DNA of 64,000 nt from NCBI GenBank assembly GCA_007258455.2, contig VDFB02373365.1, positions 225,336,194 to 225,400,193 on the forward strand, read 5' to 3'. Positions within the stretch are counted from its first letter, which is position 1. The number at the start of each line of letters is the position of its first letter. Made by a program: the position numbers and the translations under genes. The notes under the pieces were generated by a model. The model was given only the letters and a program-made list of their open reading frames with translations. It had not been told where the DNA came from and did not search any database. This document shows positions 59,586 to 64,000 of this stretch, piece by piece. The stretch comes from Sequoia sempervirens. Taxonomy: Eukaryota; Streptophyta; Pinopsida; Cupressales; Cupressaceae.

Positions 59586-60480
59586 AGCAGCTCTATAGAG
59601 CGACTAGCATCCAAGAAAAAGAAAAGGACAGAGTTGGCTAAGGCCATTAGCTTAAAGGACACAAAGATTGCTTCCCTTAAAATCTCTCTCCTATCTTCTC
59701 CTACATAACCAAGAATTATTCCATTAGTTAGGCAATTGTACATCTCTCACTGGGAGAAGATTAAAACCTTTTGCCTAACACTATAGCCTACCCTCTGATT
59801 CATCGCCAAGGCATCAAAGTTGAGCTATGAGGCTCACGATATGATTGAGCAATTCCCACGGTTCATCTTGGAGAAGGTTCTGAAAGCAAAAGATCTGCTC
59901 ACTGAGCTATCCTCGGTCTCTAATGAAAACCTTGCTAGAGCAGGTATTGAAGATCCGGATGCTGCTGCTCAAACGACAAACAAGTTCATCCATTGCCACT
60001 ATTCTTTCCAGTGCACTAAAGAGAGCATGGCTACTTTGAGAAAGAAAAGAGACAACAGTTGGGGGAGTTTCTCTTAGTTAAGCAGGATGGGTCTGTTGTC
60101 CCCATTCCTCGAAAATGGCTCTATTGCCATGGCCGAGCAGATTGCAGAAAGAATAGAAGAAAGGGAAAATGATCCAGATGCTTTCAAAAGTTTTAGTCAT
60201 CCTTCCACTAAAATTGAAATTGAGGGAGTTATTCAGCCACTTGCATAGCTACTGTTTCATTGTGAAGCAGGGGATTTTTTACCTAATGCACTGCCTCATA
60301 AAGAAACTATTGATCTAAGTGGAGCACAAGAGAATTTTTGCAGCATGGTGAAGCCATTTGAGGATGAATGGTCACCTCTGTAGGAGGCTCTTTTGAATCT
60401 ATGACTCCATTATCTAATGAAATGGTACTCTAGCCCATAAACTAGAGAAATTTTGGGTTCTCTGTTCCTCAGGCGAAATG
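59586..60480 (+). pseudogene. Element A extra reading frame, second part
   Basis: It continues from 47,065 across element B: ..EENWNKEMSS joins SIERLASKKKRTELAKAISL and KDTKIASLKIS, still coiled coil. Then AHDMIEQFPRFILEKVLKAK and DLLTELSSVSNENLARAGIE (59,826-59,960), a probable MATLRKKRDN stretch and an acidic C-terminal part (EQIAERIEERENDPDAFKSF). Stops and frame changes are frequent. The frame ends shortly before the 3' LTR of element A. Confidence 0.6.
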
Positions 60481-60501
60481 GCCCTGGTAGTCACCAAAAG
60501 T

Positions 60502-61913
60502 TGTTAATAAATATTTAATTAGATCCCTTCAGGAGTATTTTCCTCTATGCATCGGCTCATGTATCATAGGTAATCAACTCGACCTTTTATCTAAGTTTTG
60601 TTCTCCTGCTCCACGTTTCTACTCTTTGTAACCCCTATTTTCTACATTCCTTTCACATCCCAAGAAACCCCGCTATGCTTCCATGTGTTGTGGTTGTAGG
60701 ATATTTTGATCTTTTTTTCTTGCTGCCTCATTGGGCTCTGCTCGAGTGCCATGAAGGCCTCATTCCCAATAAGTTTGGCAGGCCCCACAATTTTTATCTA
60801 TGGTGTACTCTTGCTACGTGTCTTCTCTTCATAAAAAAATTAGTATAGAGATGAAGGAACAACCGCTGGCAGTGAAATGTTTCCATGCATCTCTTTTGTG
60901 CCTGACTGGTGATTGTTCCCTCTATTATTGGTTAAGTGCTCTGCCTACTCGACACATGTAGACTTAGATCAAGTCTTCAATGGTGAGAGAGAGAGAGGTT
61001 CACATGGGAAACAAAGCACTACCATGTGCCTACTCGACAGATCTCATATTTGGGCAATGGACCAGACAAACCAAATGTTGCTATTGGCCACTACATGTCA
61101 TAGTCATTTGTTTGCGATGGTGACACTTGTCTAATTAAGCCTTGTTGGGACCACCACCATCATTTGTAGAGGATGAACCTGTGCCTGGAATGACCAGATG
61201 CTTGGTTTCAAATCATTTATGTTGCAACGGATTGGGGAATATTCTAATTTTAGCATCATTGCTAGGGGATTGCGAAATCTTTTTTCTTACTGCTCTCTGA
61301 AGTGGTGGGGGTTTTTTCTTGCTATATATACTTTTCTTTGTTGTGAGAAAAGGGTATGGAATTTAGAGGTAACATTGGTTTTGGTTAAAGACACCAGGCC
61401 TTTATTGCTATTTTATTTTATTGCAAAAACTTTTAGACTGTGCTAATTGTTCAACCTTTCTATTCTTTCATGCTATTTGATCAAATTGTAAACTGTGCTT
61501 TTATTGTCTGGACATTTCATTTGAGAAATTCTATATATGTTGAATGCAAGTTTGTTGACCTAGACCATGTCTAATGACTCTTCTTAGCAGTAGGAATGTA
61601 TGCAATATTATTTTATATCAATGAATGGATTTTCTATGTTGTAATCTTTAGTTTCTAATTTTCTAGAACACTACAAACACCAATCAGGCCCTTAGATCTA
61701 TGATTTATCATGCCTATCATTAAGTCTTGGCATTGCCTTAGGTTAGACTTTATTTTATTATATTTGTTTCCTTTTCCCTTTCCAAACCCCATTATAGAAG
61801 AAGTTGGCTTCTCTAAAAACCCGAGGTCACTCAGTTTAGCGCAAAAGAGTCCCCATAAACTCGAAGTTTCCCATACGCTAATCGTGTTACCTCATCAAAT
61901 TTTGGTGTCAACA
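60502..61913 (+). mobile_element. Element A 3' LTR
   Basis: Starts TGTTAATAAATATTTAA and ends GTCAACA; TGTT..AACA termini. TATA box at 61,323-61,330. Confidence 0.85.
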
Positions 61914-63890
61914 AACAATGAAGGAGATGGAAAATATTTGGATAAATTAGGAAGATATAGAGGTTAAGGATGATTTTGTACTAGCATCTGGTGTAAAATT
62001 TTCCTCTAGAAACTAAGTTGAGAGCTTTGGATTATGGGGAGCTTTAATGAACATATTGTATCCACTACCAAATAGAATGGTGTTGATGCCTCAACATGAA
62101 GATATGTGATGTAGATCGACATGCTTGATCGATTGGTGAAGATTGCAGAAGAAAATATGTTAATGCAAAAGTCTACGGAGCATCAGAAGTTGATTGTGCA
62201 TACAAATAAAGGGTTGCTAGTTTTATTGTTTGAAACTTTCAATGTGAAATTAGGTTAGATTGGAAGTGTTATAAGTGATTTCACTTAGGAAAATTAATTT
62301 ACAAAAATAATTTGAGTAGAGTAGCAAAGGAGTGATCAAGGAAATTTGAGATATAGTGTATTGAAACCCTAGTTCGGTAAATGAAAGTAAAGGTATTTAC
62401 AAATCTTGTTTACCTAGTTTCATAGAGAACTTTGTTTGAAGGAAATTTGAATTCATTTGAAATGGTTACATTGAGGGTAATAGAGGTTACTCAGAAGCCA
62501 CATCCTAATTTTAAGAAATACCCTGCATAATCAATAGAAGATGACCCATTAGGTGCATTTTCTCATGTTCCATATGGGGTTTTTCCAACCAAATATATAA
62601 GGATTTATATTCATGGAAAGATGGAAGAATAAGATCATAGTAAGTTAGGAGATATGTATATGAAAGAATTCACTAGAGACAATTGTGCCCTAAAACTAGA
62701 ATACCAAAACCTAGTCACAAAGAAATGATATATGGAAATGGTTTCCAAATTTTTGTTTTGATTACAAATGGGTTAGGATTGCACTAAGAAGATTTCATGA
62801 TAATTTTGTGTGGATTGACATGATTGAAAATTTTATCTCTCTATCTATTGGACATCCTAATGATGGATCATGGAGTATGATCCGAAATATTGATGTAAAA
62901 ATTTGCACACAGTTTTTTCCAAAAATCTTGTATACTAACAAAATAAGTGATTAGAGAGGTTATAGTTCTATGCTCCACCTGACCTATTCTTGTATTAAAA
63001 TCGATAAAAAAATTAAGTTTTAATGGAACTAACAAGTGCAACATATGATAAGAGAGTTCTACTAGTAAATCCCATTAGAAACCAGCTATGAGATATGCAA
63101 CAATAGTGATTAGCTATAAAATCTACTTCACAAATAGAGAAAACTTTGTATCTACCACCACAATCAATGTGGCATATGAAATGGCTGAAAAAGGTGTTGA
63201 CCATGATCTTTGTGAGTTTCTAAGGAAATAGTTGATGAAGAATTTGAAAAAAACCAAGGAGATGAAATATACATTGAAGTATGGAACTTTGGTTGTGTGT
63301 TTTCTTTTCTATTTCTTGTAGGAGCTTCTCGGAACTCAAAGTGTGAAATGGTTACATGGAAGACCCATAGCTCATCAAATTGTAGACTTTATGAGAAGTC
63401 TTGGTGATGATAAGGCACAAGATGATGCCCTTATTGTTTTATTTACTATTTTCTAGAAGAGGATGCATGAAAGAGACAGGATACCTAGGAAAATGGCAGA
63501 AAAATATCAAAATTATATCACATTCCTAGTGTCAACAGATGAGTGTATGATGGAAGCAGTGGAACTAAGGATAGTGTGGATCCCTATATTGAGATATGAA
63601 ATCAATGAACAAGAAATCACTGGTTTGGCTAATATTTTGTTGAAGAGTCTGAAAGACACCCCCAAAGAATGGTATGACACTTATGAAGAAAAGTGTATGG
63701 AGGTGCACATGGAGTAGAGAAAACCACAGATTAAGAAGAAGGTTGAAAAAATGGTCAACATGTATGTGGAGGAAATGGGAATATCAAAGGAACAAGTGCA
63801 ATAGGAAATATCAAAAGCTAAGGGAGAATCAAGTGTTACAGGAGGTTCAAAAGGCATAAGAAGATCTAGTAGGATAGCTACCATCCCTCC
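61914..63890 (+). pseudogene. Decayed TE-type reading frame right of element A
   Basis: Plus strand, broken by stops and shifts: IEVKDDFVLASGVKFSSRN, ALMNILYPLPNRMVLMPQHE, NVAYEMAEKGVDHDLCEFLR, ELLGTQSVKWLHGRPIAHQI and VDFMRSLGDDKAQDDALIVL, then an open piece at 63,463-63,717 (KMAEKYQNYITFLVSTDECM, EQEITGLANILLKSLKD) and a Lys/Glu-rich C-terminal part. No enzyme motif. The style resembles 30,160-32,815 and may be another part of the same protein family. Confidence 0.45.
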
Positions 63891-64000
63891 TGCTATCTAG
63901 AAGTCCTTCAAGACTATGCAATCTATTGGGGAAAAGAGGAAAACAAATACTAGTCCTCCAATAAAGGAGAAAACCTCTTTGTTTGTGTAGACTACAAGAG

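Larger units (their letters stand above)
47061..59590 (-). mobile_element. Element B: nested LTR element with target duplication
   Basis: LTRs at 47,066-48,053 and 58,587-59,585 are flanked by AGTAG (47,061-47,065) and AGCAG (59,586-59,590), a 5-bp target duplication with one change. PBS and PPT both show that the element runs on the minus strand. The interior (about 10.5 kb) has no gag or pol that I can recognise, as in large non-autonomous (LARD-type) elements. Removing it rejoins the element A coiled-coil frame. Confidence 0.9.
34317..61913 (+). mobile_element. Element A: large decayed Ty3/gypsy-type LTR retrotransposon
   Basis: It is bounded by 1.41-kb direct repeats (34,317-35,722 and 60,502-61,913). 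Without the nested element B it is about 15 kb. Order: LTR, PBS-like site, gag, protease, RNase H, an inverted RT-RNase H-integrase block, unassigned DNA, a long extra frame, LTR. The LTRs differ at roughly 12% over the first 195 bp that I compared by eye. The flanks catac and aacaa do not form a target duplication, so the ends may have been rearranged. Confidence 0.75.

Overview
The window looks like a gene-poor, AT-rich stretch of a very large plant genome, most likely a gymnosperm or conifer. The plant assignment rests on a DUF247 gene and on plant-type Ty1/copia, Ty3/gypsy and Helitron remains. The conifer part is inference from low gene density and long, old, nested and decayed repeats. 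I see no bacterial or organellar features, no rRNA or tRNA and no CRISPR array.

Layout. 0-9 kb holds two direct copies of an LTR-like repeat (about 2.05-3.88 and 6.85-8.76 kb), each interrupted at a different point, and in opposite orientation, by a member of one approx. 0.77-kb inverted-repeat element. 8.8-9.3 kb is a decayed copy of the upstream region and first codons of the DUF247 gene, cut off by a Ty1/copia LTR with primer-binding site, gag and protease remains (9.3-11.3 kb). 11.3-12.65 kb is a tandem array of about 280-bp units; four of the five carry a near-perfect inverted duplication of a pentatricopeptide-repeat (PPR) fragment, so a transcript would fold into a row of hairpins. 14.6-15.9 kb on the minus strand is an intron-bearing pseudogene of unknown family. 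17-22 kb is mostly AT-rich DNA with one exon-like relic, a (TA)n tract and a foldback.

The one convincing intact host gene is the DUF247 gene at 23,286-24,992 (+), preceded by a four-unit tandem repeat. 25-34 kb holds decayed TE reading frames and a Helitron Rep relic.

34.3-61.9 kb is one old Ty3/gypsy-type element (element A) with approx. 1.41-kb LTRs. It has gag, protease and RNase H on the plus strand, an inverted RT-RNase H-integrase block, and a long extra reading frame (43.6-60.4 kb) with a coiled-coil part. That frame is split by a nested 12.5-kb LTR element (element B, minus orientation, 47,066-59,585) with LTRs of about 1 kb, PBS, PPT and near-matching 5-bp target duplications. Element B has no recognisable gag or pol but keeps an intact 393-codon frame of unknown function.

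The points most worth following are the PPR hairpin array, the almost exclusive use of TAG among premature stops in element A, the palindrome-ended repeat family, the DUF247 gene with its decayed upstream copy, and the intact ORF inside element B.
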